From Microbaculum marinum (lineage in GTDB: Bacteria; Pseudomonadota; Alphaproteobacteria; Rhizobiales; Tepidamorphaceae): a stretch of 64,000 bases of DNA. The stretch is taken from the NCBI RefSeq assembly GCF_042646165.1, contig NZ_JBHRTC010000011.1. One strand, given 5' to 3'. This document shows, one piece after another, positions 49,703-57,590 of this stretch. A program made the position numbers and the translations under genes. Numbering within the stretch: position 1 is the first letter of the stretch; each line of letters opens with the position of its first letter. The notes under the pieces were generated by a model. That model was given only the letters and a program-made list of their open reading frames with translations. It searched no databases and had not been told where the DNA came from.

Positions 49703-50451
49703 CCACGCTGCCGAACTTCATCTACACCGAGGGCACGATCGACGTGGAAGCCGCCTCCGCAGAGGTGGTCGCCAACGACTCCTCGCCGACGACCAGCGTC
49801 AAGCGCGGCGACAGCCTCGTCATGGTCGACGGGACGGCGGTGGCCTATTCGATCCTGGCGGTGGCGGCAGGCAATGCCGGCTTCACGCTGGACCGCCCCT
49901 GGGAGGGTTCGACCGACACCGGCCTTGCCTACATGATCGTCCGGGGCCTGAACTGGCTCGACAACGCTGCGTTGGCTATCTCGACGCTAGAGCTCGTCAA
50001 CCGGATGGATGCCAAGGGCATGCTGGTCGCCACAGAGGCGGCGCCGGAATCGGGCGACGGCGACGACGAAGACGGCGCGATTCTCGCCGGCCCACCGCAC
50101 AAGCTCTACGTCAAGAAGTCCGGCGCGTGGCAGGAGGTGACCGCGCATCTCGCCCGGCCGATCGAGGTGAAGACCGCCAACTACACCGCCGACATCGACG
50201 ACCACGACAAGCGCTTCGCCTATGAACTGACCACGACCGACCGAACGCACACGCTGCCGGCCTGCTCTTCGGTCTACAACGGCTTCCGCCAGCGCATCCT
50301 GCTGCCATCGACGTCGACGGCGAAGGTGGCAACCGCGTGTTCTGGGGCCGATACGTTCTGGGACGGAACGACATCGAAGGACCTGACGGTCGCCGGCACG
50401 TCGCTGCTGCTGGTCAGCGACGGCGTGTCGAAGTGGTATCTGGATAGCTGA
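49699..50451 (+). CDS. Tail fibre-associated protein, 250 aa
   Basis: ATG overlaps the tip gene stop (ATGA). Contains TTLPNFIYTEGTIDVEAASAEVVANDSSP, LVMVDGTAVAYSILAVAAGNAGFTLDRPWEG and a C-terminal beta domain ending SDGVSKWYLDS, a pattern frequent in phage appendage proteins. Likely attached to the tail tip; partner unknown. Confidence 0.7.
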   Translation: MTTLPNFIYTEGTIDVEAASAEVVANDSSPTTSVKRGDSLVMVDGTAVAYSILAVAAGNAGFTLDRPWEGSTDTGLAYMIVRGLNWLDNAALAISTLELVNRMDAKGMLVATEAAPESGDGDDEDGAILAGPPHKLYVKKSGAWQEVTAHLARPIEVKTANYTADIDDHDKRFAYELTTTDRTHTLPACSSVYNGFRQRILLPSTSTAKVATACSGADTFWDGTTSKDLTVAGTSLLLVSDGVSKWYLDS

Positions 50452-50459
50452 GGTTCCCC

Positions 50460-50765
50460 ATGACCTGTGACCGCGACGGCTGCAACAACGCGGCCGAATT
50501 CGCCATTGCCGTGCAGGTGCCGGCGAAGGGGCACCAGTTCGCGCCCCGCAGCACCAAGACGGCGATCCCCGACCTCAAGCTCTGCCGGGCGTGCGCCGGC
50601 GTCGTCACAGACGAGACCACGCTGGACGACGCCTGGCGCGAGACCATTACCGCGTCGATGGCGCGCGACGGCATGGAGCCCGCCTTCACCCGCGCCCGGA
50701 TGACCCCGGTGCGGCTTGAGAAACTGGACGCCTACAAGGCCGCCCTCGAAAGGAGAAACCTGTGA
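50460..50765 (+). CDS. Putative zinc-binding protein, 101 aa
   Basis: Two Cys pairs (MTCDRDGCNNAAEF and LKLCRACAGVV) flank a beta region, typical of a small zinc ribbon. C-terminal part is helical and charged. Four-base overlap with the next gene. No family named. Confidence 0.6.
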   Translation: MTCDRDGCNNAAEFAIAVQVPAKGHQFAPRSTKTAIPDLKLCRACAGVVTDETTLDDAWRETITASMARDGMEPAFTRARMTPVRLEKLDAYKAALERRNL

Positions 50766-51046
50766 GCGACGACAGCAAGCCCGTGAACCTGCTGAGCAAT
50801 CCGATCGTCAAGAAGATGTCGGAGCGGATGGCCGTCAAGGAGGTCGAACTGGCCTCCGCCTATGCCCTGATCGATTCCTACAAGAGCCTGGAGGCGCAGC
50901 ACAAGGAGACGATCGGCCAACTCGGCGCGGAGCTCGAGCAGCACCGGCAGGAACTCGCCGAACTGCGGGCGTCCCTCCAGCCGAAGGACGGCGAGGTGAT
51001 CCCGCCGAAGAACGACAAGGCGGCGAAGCCGGCCAGGCCGAACTGA
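50762..51046 (+). CDS. Coiled-coil protein, 94 aa
   Basis: GTG start overlapping the previous stop (GTGA). Residues about 20-75 form a coiled coil (AVKEVELASAYALIDSYKSLEAQHKETIGQLGAELEQHRQELAEL). Basic tail. Could be a small tail accessory or chaperone; no family. Confidence 0.6.
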   Translation: MSDDSKPVNLLSNPIVKKMSERMAVKEVELASAYALIDSYKSLEAQHKETIGQLGAELEQHRQELAELRASLQPKDGEVIPPKNDKAAKPARPN

Positions 51047-51813
51047 TGGGCAAGCGAAAGAAGCCGGCGCAACCCCGCCGGATCCTGATCCTCGGCGGCG
51101 CGGCCTGCGTGCATGCCGACGCCGCGGCCGCCCGGGCGCTGTGCGAGTTCGACGCCGTGATGGCCTGCAACACGATCATCGCCGACTGGCCGGAGCCGAT
51201 CGACTACGCCGTCACCCTGCATCCCGACAAGATCGAGGCCTGGTACGCGCAGCGGCTGGAGCGGCAGCCCGACACGCCGCCGGAGCTCTGGGTGCACTTC
51301 CGGCGGGTCCACAAGCCGATCCGCTATGCCCACAAGACGACGGCCGAGATCGGCGGCACCGTCGGCCTGTACGCTGTCAAGGTCGCGCGGGAACTCGGTT
51401 TCGAGCGGATCGTGCTCGCGGGTGTTCCGATCGATCCGGAGATGCAGCATTACACCGGCGTCGAACCCTGGGCCGGCCGGGGGGCGGATCGCGCCGAACT
51501 GTACCGAATCGTCTGGCGGTCGAAGCTGCCGGAACTGCGGCCCTTCGTGCGCTCGATGTCGGGCTGGACGGCCGAGAGACTCGGCATGCCGGATCCGGTC
51601 TGGCTCGGGCTTGAGCCGGCCCCGACCGATGAGGAAATCCTCGGGCCGGAGCGGGTCGCGGCGATCGCGAAGATGAAGCGCGGCATGCGGACGGTCCGCA
51701 AGGCCATCGAAGCAGCCATGCCGGCCGACGATCTCAGTGCGCTCGATGCGCTGCACGCGCACTACCTGACGGCCGCCGAACATCTGATGCGGCGACAGGT
51801 CCCCAAACCCTGA
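51046..51813 (+). CDS. Rossmann-like protein, paralogue of the gene at 32163
   Basis: 255 residues. After a basic start, ILILGGAACVHADAAAARAL, CEFDAVMACNTIIADWPEPIDYAVTLHPDK, GLYAVKVARELGFERIVLAGVPID and RSMSGWTAERLGMPDPVWL line up with the paralogue. It is longer by a 60-residue helical C-terminus (MKRGMRTVRKAIEAAMPADDL). One-base overlap with the coiled-coil gene. Enzymatic role on glycans or nucleotides suspected from the fold only. Confidence 0.65.
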   Translation: MGKRKKPAQPRRILILGGAACVHADAAAARALCEFDAVMACNTIIADWPEPIDYAVTLHPDKIEAWYAQRLERQPDTPPELWVHFRRVHKPIRYAHKTTAEIGGTVGLYAVKVARELGFERIVLAGVPIDPEMQHYTGVEPWAGRGADRAELYRIVWRSKLPELRPFVRSMSGWTAERLGMPDPVWLGLEPAPTDEEILGPERVAAIAKMKRGMRTVRKAIEAAMPADDLSALDALHAHYLTAAEHLMRRQVPKP

Positions 51814-51948
51814 AGGCGGGTTCGCGGGGGTGCCGCCAATCCGGATGGCCGCTCTGCTGACCGCCTTCGCCGAAAGGAGAATGCCGCGAATCCTGTTATC
51901 AGGTACAATCTTCACGTGCATTCAACAAGGGCGCGTGAGGAGGGGGCA

Positions 51949-52116
51949 ATGCCGAAAGGTAAAATCCGGGAGATCACGAGCAGGGCGGCCATGATCTCGA
52001 TGATCGAATACCTGGCGCAGGAGGCGGACCGCACCGGCGAAGTTCTTGCTGCGTGGTTCCTGAAAATGGCCCGGGCTGCACTACTGGAGAGCGGTGGAGC
52101 GAAGAAGGCCGGATAG
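51949..52116 (+). CDS. Hypothetical small protein, 55 aa
   Basis: MPKGKIREITSRAAMISMIEYLAQEADRTGEVLAAWFLKMARAALLESGG; a basic helical protein with a G-rich SD (AGGAGGGGGC) before ATG 51949. It has a 135-bp leader with a TACAAT (51903-51908) that could be a -10 box. Convergent with the minus-strand gene at 52118, one base apart. Similar to small prophage regulators; unknown. Confidence 0.55.
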   Translation: MPKGKIREITSRAAMISMIEYLAQEADRTGEVLAAWFLKMARAALLESGGAKKAG

Positions 52117-52117
52117 T

Positions 52118-52420
52118 TCAAGAGGCCGGTTTCGCCTGAAGGGCGGCGATATCGCCATCGGTCTGTCGGTCAGGCTTCCCGAAAACACGTTCGACCAAAT
52201 CGGGTGTCATATCCACCGGGTCGTGGGCGTCGCGAGGTTGTGCCATGGCCGCTGTGATCGCCTCCCTGACGCTGTCCTCGATATATCGCTTCAGTTTCAA
52301 ATGGATGGAGGCGGCGCGCTCTTCCTGAGCACCGACGCCAATTCCGTAGTGTCCTGCTTCGACGAAATCCAACATCAGTTCGAGCACATTGAGGATTTCC
52401 GTGTCGTCCTGGCAGGTCAA
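52118..52420 (-). CDS. Hypothetical protein, 100 aa
   Basis: Acidic helical protein (DTEILNVLELMLDFVEAGHYGIGVGAQEERAASIHLKLKRYIEDSVREAITAAM). Opposite to the late genes, so probably a lysogen-expressed accessory gene with its promoter in the AT-rich stretch 52440-52485. No family recognised. Confidence 0.55.
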   Translation of the reverse strand: MTCQDDTEILNVLELMLDFVEAGHYGIGVGAQEERAASIHLKLKRYIEDSVREAITAAMAQPRDAHDPVDMTPDLVERVFGKPDRQTDGDIAALQAKPAS

Positions 52421-52538
52421 TGGCCTTTCTCCCCGATCAGGTAGCTTCTGTAGCGTAATACAACCTTACGTATATATCCAGCGACGGTCAGTCATCGTTC
52501 CTGACTGATCGGTTCTCGAAACGTACCAACATCTCGCA

Positions 52539-52572
52539 AGCCGCCAGCCCACGACCGTGGGGGCGGCTTTTT
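52539..52572 (+). terminator. Strong rho-independent terminator before the lysis genes
   Basis: AGCCGCC (52539-52545) with GGCGGCT (52562-52568) and an inner CCCAC/GTGGG stem, followed by a run of five T (52568-52572). It ends only 16 bp before the endolysin ATG, and an SD (GGAGG) follows directly. No promoter fits between, so lysis gene expression must pass through this terminator or be regulated by it. Confidence 0.85.
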
Positions 52573-52588
52573 CATTGGAGGCCACGAC

Positions 52589-53512
52589 ATGACCGTTATC
52601 CGCACGGCGTCCCCCCGGGGCGTCGCCTTCATTTCGCAGCGCGAGGGCAGGGTGCTCCGCGCCTACCGCTGCCCCGCCGGCGTCATCACCATCGGTGATG
52701 GCTTCACGATGCGATCGAAGGTGTTCGCCTCGTGGTGGCGGGGGAAGCACGGCCGGGACCTGCGCCTCGGCGACACGATCACCGCGGCCGACTCGGCGAT
52801 GCTGCTCGAGAAGATCATCAACGAGGAGTACGGCGCTGCGGTCGCCGGCAAGGTGAAGCCGGAGCTGCAGCACCAGTTCGATGGCTCGTCGTCGATGACG
52901 ATGAACTGCGGCACCGGCGCGCTGGACTGGCGCTGGGCGAAGGCGCTGGCGCAGGGGAACGTCGCCGAATGCGCCCGGCTGCTGCGCGTCACCGGCACGA
53001 CGGCGAACGGCCGCAGGCTGGCCGGGCTGGTGCGCCGCCGCGCCGACGAGGCCCGGCTGATCGAGACCGGCGACTATGGCGTCGTTACGTCGGTGCCCGC
53101 CTCGGTCTCGCAGGGGCGTGTCGAGGTGCGCGAGTACCAGCAGCAGCTGGCAAAGCTCGGGCACTACTCGGGCGGCATCGACGGCCTGGCGGGGCCGAAG
53201 ACGCGGGCGGCGATGATCGCCTTCCAGCGGGCCGAGGGGCTGACCCCGGACGGCATCGTCGGGCCGGCCACGCGCGCCGCGCTGATCCGGGCGCTCGACC
53301 GCAAGGCGCAGGGCACCACGACCACCACGGGCGCCGGCGGCGGCGCCGTGGCGGGCGGCGGCACCGACATCGCCACCTCCGCCGATCCCGGCTCGCTGGA
53401 CGCGCTGTGGACGGCGCTGATGGTGGGCGCCGGCGTCGCCGTCCTCATCCTCGTCGTCTTTCTGATCTGGCGCTACCGGGGCCGGTTCACCGGTCGACGC
53501 GTGCCGACCTGA
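52589..53512 (+). CDS. Endolysin: GH24 lysozyme, peptidoglycan-binding domain and C-terminal TM helix
   Basis: 307 residues. The lysozyme domain has Glu19 (SQREGRVL), Cys28 (AYRCPAG) and Thr34 (VITIGDGFT), spaced as T4 lysozyme Glu11-Asp20-Thr26. The middle residue is Cys instead of Asp, which T4 mutants tolerate. A PG_binding_1 domain lies at about 170-235 (QQLAKLGHYSGGIDGLAGPKTRAAMIAFQRAEGL). A Thr/Gly linker leads to a transmembrane helix (ALMVGAGVAVLILVVFLIW, about 277-295) and a basic end. Membrane anchoring at the C-terminus is unusual for an endolysin. Confidence 0.88.
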   Translation: MTVIRTASPRGVAFISQREGRVLRAYRCPAGVITIGDGFTMRSKVFASWWRGKHGRDLRLGDTITAADSAMLLEKIINEEYGAAVAGKVKPELQHQFDGSSSMTMNCGTGALDWRWAKALAQGNVAECARLLRVTGTTANGRRLAGLVRRRADEARLIETGDYGVVTSVPASVSQGRVEVREYQQQLAKLGHYSGGIDGLAGPKTRAAMIAFQRAEGLTPDGIVGPATRAALIRALDRKAQGTTTTTGAGGGAVAGGGTDIATSADPGSLDALWTALMVGAGVAVLILVVFLIWRYRGRFTGRRVPT

Positions 53513-53533
53513 TCCCCATACAGGAGAACCATC

Positions 53534-53830
53534 ATGCTACAGACGCTTCTGGCCGCTCTGCCGGTCCTGATCGCGGTCGCCGTCGTCCTGGCGGTGGCGG
53601 CGATCGCCTTTTACACCATCACGCCGCTGCGCAGGTGGCTGCTCGACAGCGAGACGCTCGGCCTCGGTTGGCTGCAGATCATCGCCGCCCCCGTGCTGGC
53701 AGCGGTGCAGCACTTCGATCCGGGGATCCTCGCGCCCTACCTTGGCGATAAGCCGTGGTTCCCAGCCTTCCTGTTTGCCTGGGGGATCCTGACGAACCTC
53801 GCCCGGCGCTTCCGCGCGGAAGACCTGTGA
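53534..53830 (+). CDS. Candidate holin, 98 aa
   Basis: A hydrophobic N-terminal helix (LLAALPVLIAVAVVLAVAAIAFY) and at least one more hydrophobic segment (LGWLQIIAAPVLAAV) plus a basic C-terminus. AGGAG before the ATG. Its position just after the endolysin suggests a holin or a membrane regulator of lysis; not a recognisable family. Confidence 0.6.
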   Translation: MLQTLLAALPVLIAVAVVLAVAAIAFYTITPLRRWLLDSETLGLGWLQIIAAPVLAAVQHFDPGILAPYLGDKPWFPAFLFAWGILTNLARRFRAEDL

Positions 53831-54075
53831 TGGGCGCAGTGTCCATCCTGCTGGGGCCGGTCGGCCGGATCGGGGGCGTGATCCTGCTCCTGGCCGTCGC
53901 CGGCTTCTATCTCGACCATCGCGCCTATCGCCGCGGCTTCGACACCGCGATGTCGGCCGTGGCCGCGCAGAACGCGCGGGCGGCGGATGTCGCCCGGCGT
54001 GCGATCGGCGACGTCGACACCTGCTTTGACCAAGGGGGACGCTGGAATGTGGAAACTGGCACTTGCGATCTGTAG
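53830..54075 (+). CDS. Inner-membrane spanin (Rz-like), 81 aa
   Basis: ATG overlaps the previous stop (TGATG). One N-terminal TM helix (IGGVILLLAVAGFYLDHRAY) and a periplasmic helical part with two Cys near the end (DTCFDQGGRWNVETGTCDL). The overlapping small lipoprotein gene in another frame supports an i-spanin role in outer-membrane disruption. Short compared with lambda Rz. Confidence 0.7.
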   Translation: MGAVSILLGPVGRIGGVILLLAVAGFYLDHRAYRRGFDTAMSAVAAQNARAADVARRAIGDVDTCFDQGGRWNVETGTCDL

Positions 54076-54250
54076 CGCGCTGACCCTGACCGGCTGCGTG
54101 TCGAACGCTCCGGCGACCGTCGAGGCCGAATGCCGGCTGTTCACCGATCCGGGCTTTGCAGTGCGCGGCGCGGAACCGCGCGACCAGCGCTGGATTTCCC
54201 GTACGCAGGAAATCGGAATCCGCAGCTGCGGCTGGGACCGACCGGGCTGA
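54047..54250 (+). CDS. Outer-membrane spanin lipoprotein (Rz1-like), 67 aa
   Basis: MWKLALAICSALTLTGCVSN is a lipoprotein signal with lipobox LTGC (Cys17). ATG 54047 lies inside the end of the Rz-like gene in a different frame (29-bp overlap), the classical Rz/Rz1 layout. SD AAGGGGG upstream. Mature part is short and contains a Cys pair (EAECRLF, SCGWDRPG). Confidence 0.75.
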   Translation: MWKLALAICSALTLTGCVSNAPATVEAECRLFTDPGFAVRGAEPRDQRWISRTQEIGIRSCGWDRPG

Positions 54251-54266
54251 AGGCAAGGGCAATGAC

Positions 54267-54599
54267 ATGAACGCACAGCGCATCGCCTCGACCGTCACCG
54301 AGAACACCTATCTGCGCGGCGTGGTGCAGATCCTTACCCTGATCATCTCCGGGCTGGGGTTCCCCGTCATGCTGGCGTTCATGTGGTGGCTGACCAGCTC
54401 GATCGACACGGTGAAGACGGACCTCAACGCGGTGAAGCTCGACACCGTGGAGATCAAGGGATCGGTCGACCGGATGGAGGAGCGCGTCGGCGGCATCCAG
54501 GCTTTCGCCACGCAGCGCAACGCCGAGCAGGACCGGCGCATGGACGCCGTCGAGAAGCTGCTGGAGTACCTGCGCCGCGAGGGGCGCCCGCCTTACTGA
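54267..54599 (+). CDS. Membrane protein with coiled-coil tail, holin candidate
   Basis: 110 residues: one TM helix (VVQILTLIISGLGFPVMLAFMWWL, about residues 18-42) followed by a helical heptad region (SIDTVKTDLNAVKLDTVEIKGSVDRM) and QRNAEQDRRMDAVEKLLEYL. Such single-TM coiled-coil proteins close the lysis cassette of related phages. Its 3' end is duplicated at 62581. Probably the last phage gene. Confidence 0.68.
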   Translation: MNAQRIASTVTENTYLRGVVQILTLIISGLGFPVMLAFMWWLTSSIDTVKTDLNAVKLDTVEIKGSVDRMEERVGGIQAFATQRNAEQDRRMDAVEKLLEYLRREGRPPY

Positions 54600-54606
54600 T
54601 TTCCCT
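54489..54606 (+). repeat. Copy 1 of a direct repeat (prophage right end)
   Basis: The last 110 bp of the membrane-protein gene and a few bases beyond recur at 62581-62696 in the same orientation, with three substitutions and a two-base deletion by eye. Weaker similarity continues through the following 90 bp, including a GCCGCCGGCGGCCGGGG segment. Confidence 0.9.
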
Positions 54607-54696
54607 GGCGGTCCTGAAGGCCATAGACGATTGCCGCCGCCGGCGGCCGGGGGCAACCCTGGTCGCTGGCGGCGGCTTTGTCGATTCTATGGGGGC

Positions 54697-55002
54697 TTAG
54701 TGCCGCCGACCGGTCAGTACCGTTCCCAGAAGTCCGCCGGCGCTTGCATTGCTGAAGCAATTCAGCGGCCGGAGATTATAGAGATAATCAGTGCCGCCGA
54801 CAGCGACCGGGATGATGTGGTCGATCTCCCAGCCGTATCGAGAGGCCCGATTTCCGTACTCGCTATACATGATCAGCGCGCCTGTGTGATCGCGGCGCCA
54901 GATATTCCGATCTCGGCGGGGATCCACGACCCCCTTTTCCCAAACGAGATGCCGCCGCTCCGATTTCGAGAACAGCCCGGGCAAAAATCGAGGTCCAGTC
55001 AT
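54697..55002 (-). CDS. HNH endonuclease
   Basis: 101 residues. The HNH core is YGWEIDHIIPVAVGGTDYLYNLRPLNCFSNASAGG, with the His/Asn/Asn metal site and DH motif intact. AGGAA lies six bases before ATG 55002; an extension to 55098 is less likely. Could be a phage packaging HNH or a homing-type selfish gene at the prophage end. It interrupts sequence that is contiguous in the copy near 62.7 kb. Confidence 0.82.
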   Translation of the reverse strand: MTGPRFLPGLFSKSERRHLVWEKGVVDPRRDRNIWRRDHTGALIMYSEYGNRASRYGWEIDHIIPVAVGGTDYLYNLRPLNCFSNASAGGLLGTVLTGRRH

Positions 55003-55110
55003 GATGTTTCCTTTCATGTGACTGGCCGCAAGGGCTTGACCGGCGACGGGTTCCGACACAATGTCGGATTGCGAACTACCGAAAGCCGCCCAGCCCATGC
55101 GGCGGGTTTA

Positions 55111-55148
55111 CGGTGAGCCGAATTGCCTATTGGCGATCCGGCTCACCG
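55111..55148. repeat. Perfect 10-bp inverted repeat
   Basis: CGGTGAGCCG (55111-55120) and CGGCTCACCG (55139-55148) with an 18-nt spacer, about 110 bp upstream of the HNH start. No T run, so not an ordinary terminator. May be a recombination or regulatory site. Confidence 0.5.
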
Positions 55149-55235
55149 CATCGGTACGTTTTACAGAAGCGAATCGCCTCATTGAAATGGCGCGTTCGTG
55201 ATATGTTCCAAACATGGACAAGATTTAATGGAGCG

Positions 55236-55410
55236 CTAACTCCACCGATCGGCGCCGAGCAGCTCCGCATCATTCGCCGCAAGCCGCCGCGCCTGGTCCT
55301 TAGTTAGCCGGCCGGTCGCGCTGCGACGTCCGAGCTCGTCCTCGAAACAGACATAGGTCAGCACCTGCCCGGTCGCGCTCTCGACCGAGAAGGATTCGGC
55401 ACGTTCTGTC
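55236..55410 (-). pseudogene. Fragment of a gene related to the one at 62743-63105
   Basis: The minus strand reads ERAESFSVESATGQVLTY, then a stretch FEDELGRRSATGRLTKDQ, then ARRLAANDAELLGA before a stop at 55236. This aligns with residues 15-70 of the intact 120-residue protein (ERAECYTVESATGQILVY, FEDEPGRRGATGRLTKDE). The N-terminal end and the second half are missing and no good start is visible. Confidence 0.75.
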
Positions 55411-55461
55411 CTCCCGTGCCGGCGTGACGGCTTCGCACCCTGAGTTCGTCTTACCGGCTCT

Positions 55462-56694
55462 TCACCTCTTTACCAGGCGTCGGCCAAAGATGCCTTTATG
55501 CCTGGGATGTTCCGAGGCCCAGATTCCCACATACGAGCGCTTTCCCAGCCCGGCAATCGACAGACTCCACCCGCCCTTGAGAGCATAGTCGTTGATCCGG
55601 ACGGCGGGGCTCACCGGCCGCCCCTTGCGCGTATATCGGCGGACCATGACGTCCTTGGGGTATCCGTCCTTGTCATTCCGATGCCAGGCCGCGACAAACC
55701 CTGTGCCATCGAGCGATGCAAGGCTTCCGATGCCCTGTCCGTTCAGCAACCGTTCCTTTCCGGCGCGCCGGCCTCGGCGGTCGAGCCGCTGAGCCAATGC
55801 AACAATTTCCGTCTGGTCTTCCGAACGGGCGTTCCAGGCCACGATGATCTCGTCGTTCTTCATCGCGGCAAGGCCGATTGAAGTCTGGTGACCGACGATC
55901 GTGCGATTGACCCGGAGTTCTCTCGACGCTCTCTTGCCCTTCCGGTCGAAGAGCCGTGCATAGACATCGGCGCTGAACGGATCGAGAGGATCCGCCTGGC
56001 CGTATGATGACCATGTCGCGACGAAACCGCCGTCTGCTCGTGCCGCCAGGGCCGGACCAGACTGGGTCAGGGTCTGGTGTGCATTGATGCGGAATTGCCG
56101 GCCGGCCCTCTTGCCACGCCAGTTATAGCGCTGACCGAAAACACCGTAGAGGGACCGATCTTCTCCAGTCCAGGCGACCACGAAGCCGCCGCCGGTGAGC
56201 GCGGCAACCGCAGGACGCTGTTGCACGCCGCGAACGACCTCGAACTCGCCGCCAAGCATTCTGCCTCTGGAATCGTAACGCTGTCCCAGAATCCAGTCTC
56301 CACCACGCGACCACCAGAGGATGACGAAGCCGCCATCCGCAAGCCCTGCGACAGACGGCTGGATCTGAGTGTCCTCGATGTCCGTGTTGACCTGGAATTC
56401 CGGGCCGACCTTTCGGCCGCGATCGTCAAACCGCTGTGCAAATATATCGAAGCCGCAAGTCGTGGGCTCGTCAGGGCAGGCCTGCCCCCAGGATCCCCAG
56501 GCCGTGACAAAGCCGCCGCCGGCGAGAGGCGCGGTCGAGGGGTGTTCCTGCAAACGCGCGGCCGGATCATCGGTCGTGTAGCTGTCCACCCTGAATTCAG
56601 GTTTCAGGGCATCGGCGAATGCAGGGCCGGCAACGCACACCAGAGCAATGAGAACTGCCGCGGCGCGACTGGCATGTACATTGAGGTTTGGCAA
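55462..56694 (-). CDS. Secreted repeat protein, beta-propeller type
   Basis: TTG at 56692-56694 with GGGAG six bases upstream gives 410 residues with signal peptide (AAVLIALVCVAGPAFA). About seven repeats of G-G-F-V-x-x-W plus a partner I/V-x-x-Q-R-Y/F-D-x-R-G-R/K follow (for example GGGFVTAWGSWG, GGFVILWWSRG, GGFVVAWTG, GGFVATWSSYG, GTGFVAAWHRN), the architecture of a seven-bladed propeller seen in secreted proteins. No RTX repeats. An ATG start is lacking, and a longer frame to 57006 is improbable. Confidence 0.75.
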   Translation of the reverse strand: MPNLNVHASRAAAVLIALVCVAGPAFADALKPEFRVDSYTTDDPAARLQEHPSTAPLAGGGFVTAWGSWGQACPDEPTTCGFDIFAQRFDDRGRKVGPEFQVNTDIEDTQIQPSVAGLADGGFVILWWSRGGDWILGQRYDSRGRMLGGEFEVVRGVQQRPAVAALTGGGFVVAWTGEDRSLYGVFGQRYNWRGKRAGRQFRINAHQTLTQSGPALAARADGGFVATWSSYGQADPLDPFSADVYARLFDRKGKRASRELRVNRTIVGHQTSIGLAAMKNDEIIVAWNARSEDQTEIVALAQRLDRRGRRAGKERLLNGQGIGSLASLDGTGFVAAWHRNDKDGYPKDVMVRRYTRKGRPVSPAVRINDYALKGGWSLSIAGLGKRSYVGIWASEHPRHKGIFGRRLVKR

Positions 56695-56923
56695 AATTTT
56701 CTCCCAACCAAGTTCGGGATCGTCGAATTGGTTCCCTATAGTAAAGCAGGGGCCTGGCCACAACCCGGCTGCTCCAGCGCTGAGGCCGGTGCCCGGATCC
56801 CCCGTTCCCCTGCGATACCGGCGGTTCGTCGGCTTCATCACGTCGGATGCCGGGGGCCGGGGAGCAGCACACCCCGGCCATGGCCGGCAGGCAATGCGGC
56901 GCCCCACATCAGCGCCGGGAGCC

Positions 56924-57454
56924 CTATGCTGCCGACGGCCCCGGGTCGTCGTACCCATCCGGGACGGTGGGGCCAGGCCGCCTGTCGCGACATACACTGT
57001 CGACAAGGCTCAGTGTCGGCTGTGACAAAGCGGCAACCCGTTCAATCGCCTTCCTCTTTCGCCGTGCAGTCTCCGGCTGGTAGCACACGTGGTGCAGCGT
57101 GACCCGTTCCTCGCTGCCGTCGGATTTCGTCACGACGAACTCCTGGCCCTCGACGAGCCCGAGCAGCGCCAGTCCGCGAAGCGTGGTGATCGGCAAGATC
57201 ATGCCGATCGGCGAAGCCATCCTGTCGCGGGACAGGATGCGCATTTCGCGCTTTCCACCATCGACGCTGAACGTTACCCGGCTGTTGAGCGTGGACACGT
57301 TGGGGGGAAGGTCTTCCTGGAGCAAGACGACCGCGGACTGGACCTTCCTCCTGAGAATCCGGGCAAGCGGAGCTTCGCGCTCCCGGCAGCGGTCACGCAT
57401 GACCGTGAGGATGGTGTAGTCCTTGGTGCTGAGCATGCAGGTATCGTTTGACAT
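56924..57454 (-). CDS. Rnk / GreA-GreB C-terminal domain regulator (copy 1)
   Basis: 176 residues. AVVLLQEDLPPNVSTLNSRVTFSVDGGKREMRIL and ASPIGMILPITTLRGLALLGLVEGQEFVV match the Rnk/GreA-C domain, which binds RNA polymerase near its secondary channel or acts as a nucleoside diphosphate kinase regulator. The C-terminus is longer than usual (RRKRKAIERVAALSQ). Followed upstream by a second, divergent copy. Confidence 0.85.
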   Translation of the reverse strand: MSNDTCMLSTKDYTILTVMRDRCREREAPLARILRRKVQSAVVLLQEDLPPNVSTLNSRVTFSVDGGKREMRILSRDRMASPIGMILPITTLRGLALLGLVEGQEFVVTKSDGSEERVTLHHVCYQPETARRKRKAIERVAALSQPTLSLVDSVCRDRRPGPTVPDGYDDPGPSAA

Positions 57455-57590
57455 CGCAGATCTCCCGTCGCTCCGTCCGGAGCGGTTGCAGTGAAGCGCA
57501 CTGGAATCTCCCCTGGCCGCGAACGGCTCAGGGGCTAGGATCCTGCGAGGAGGCAACCTCCGAACAGCGACAGGCGGCACCAGGGAACGA

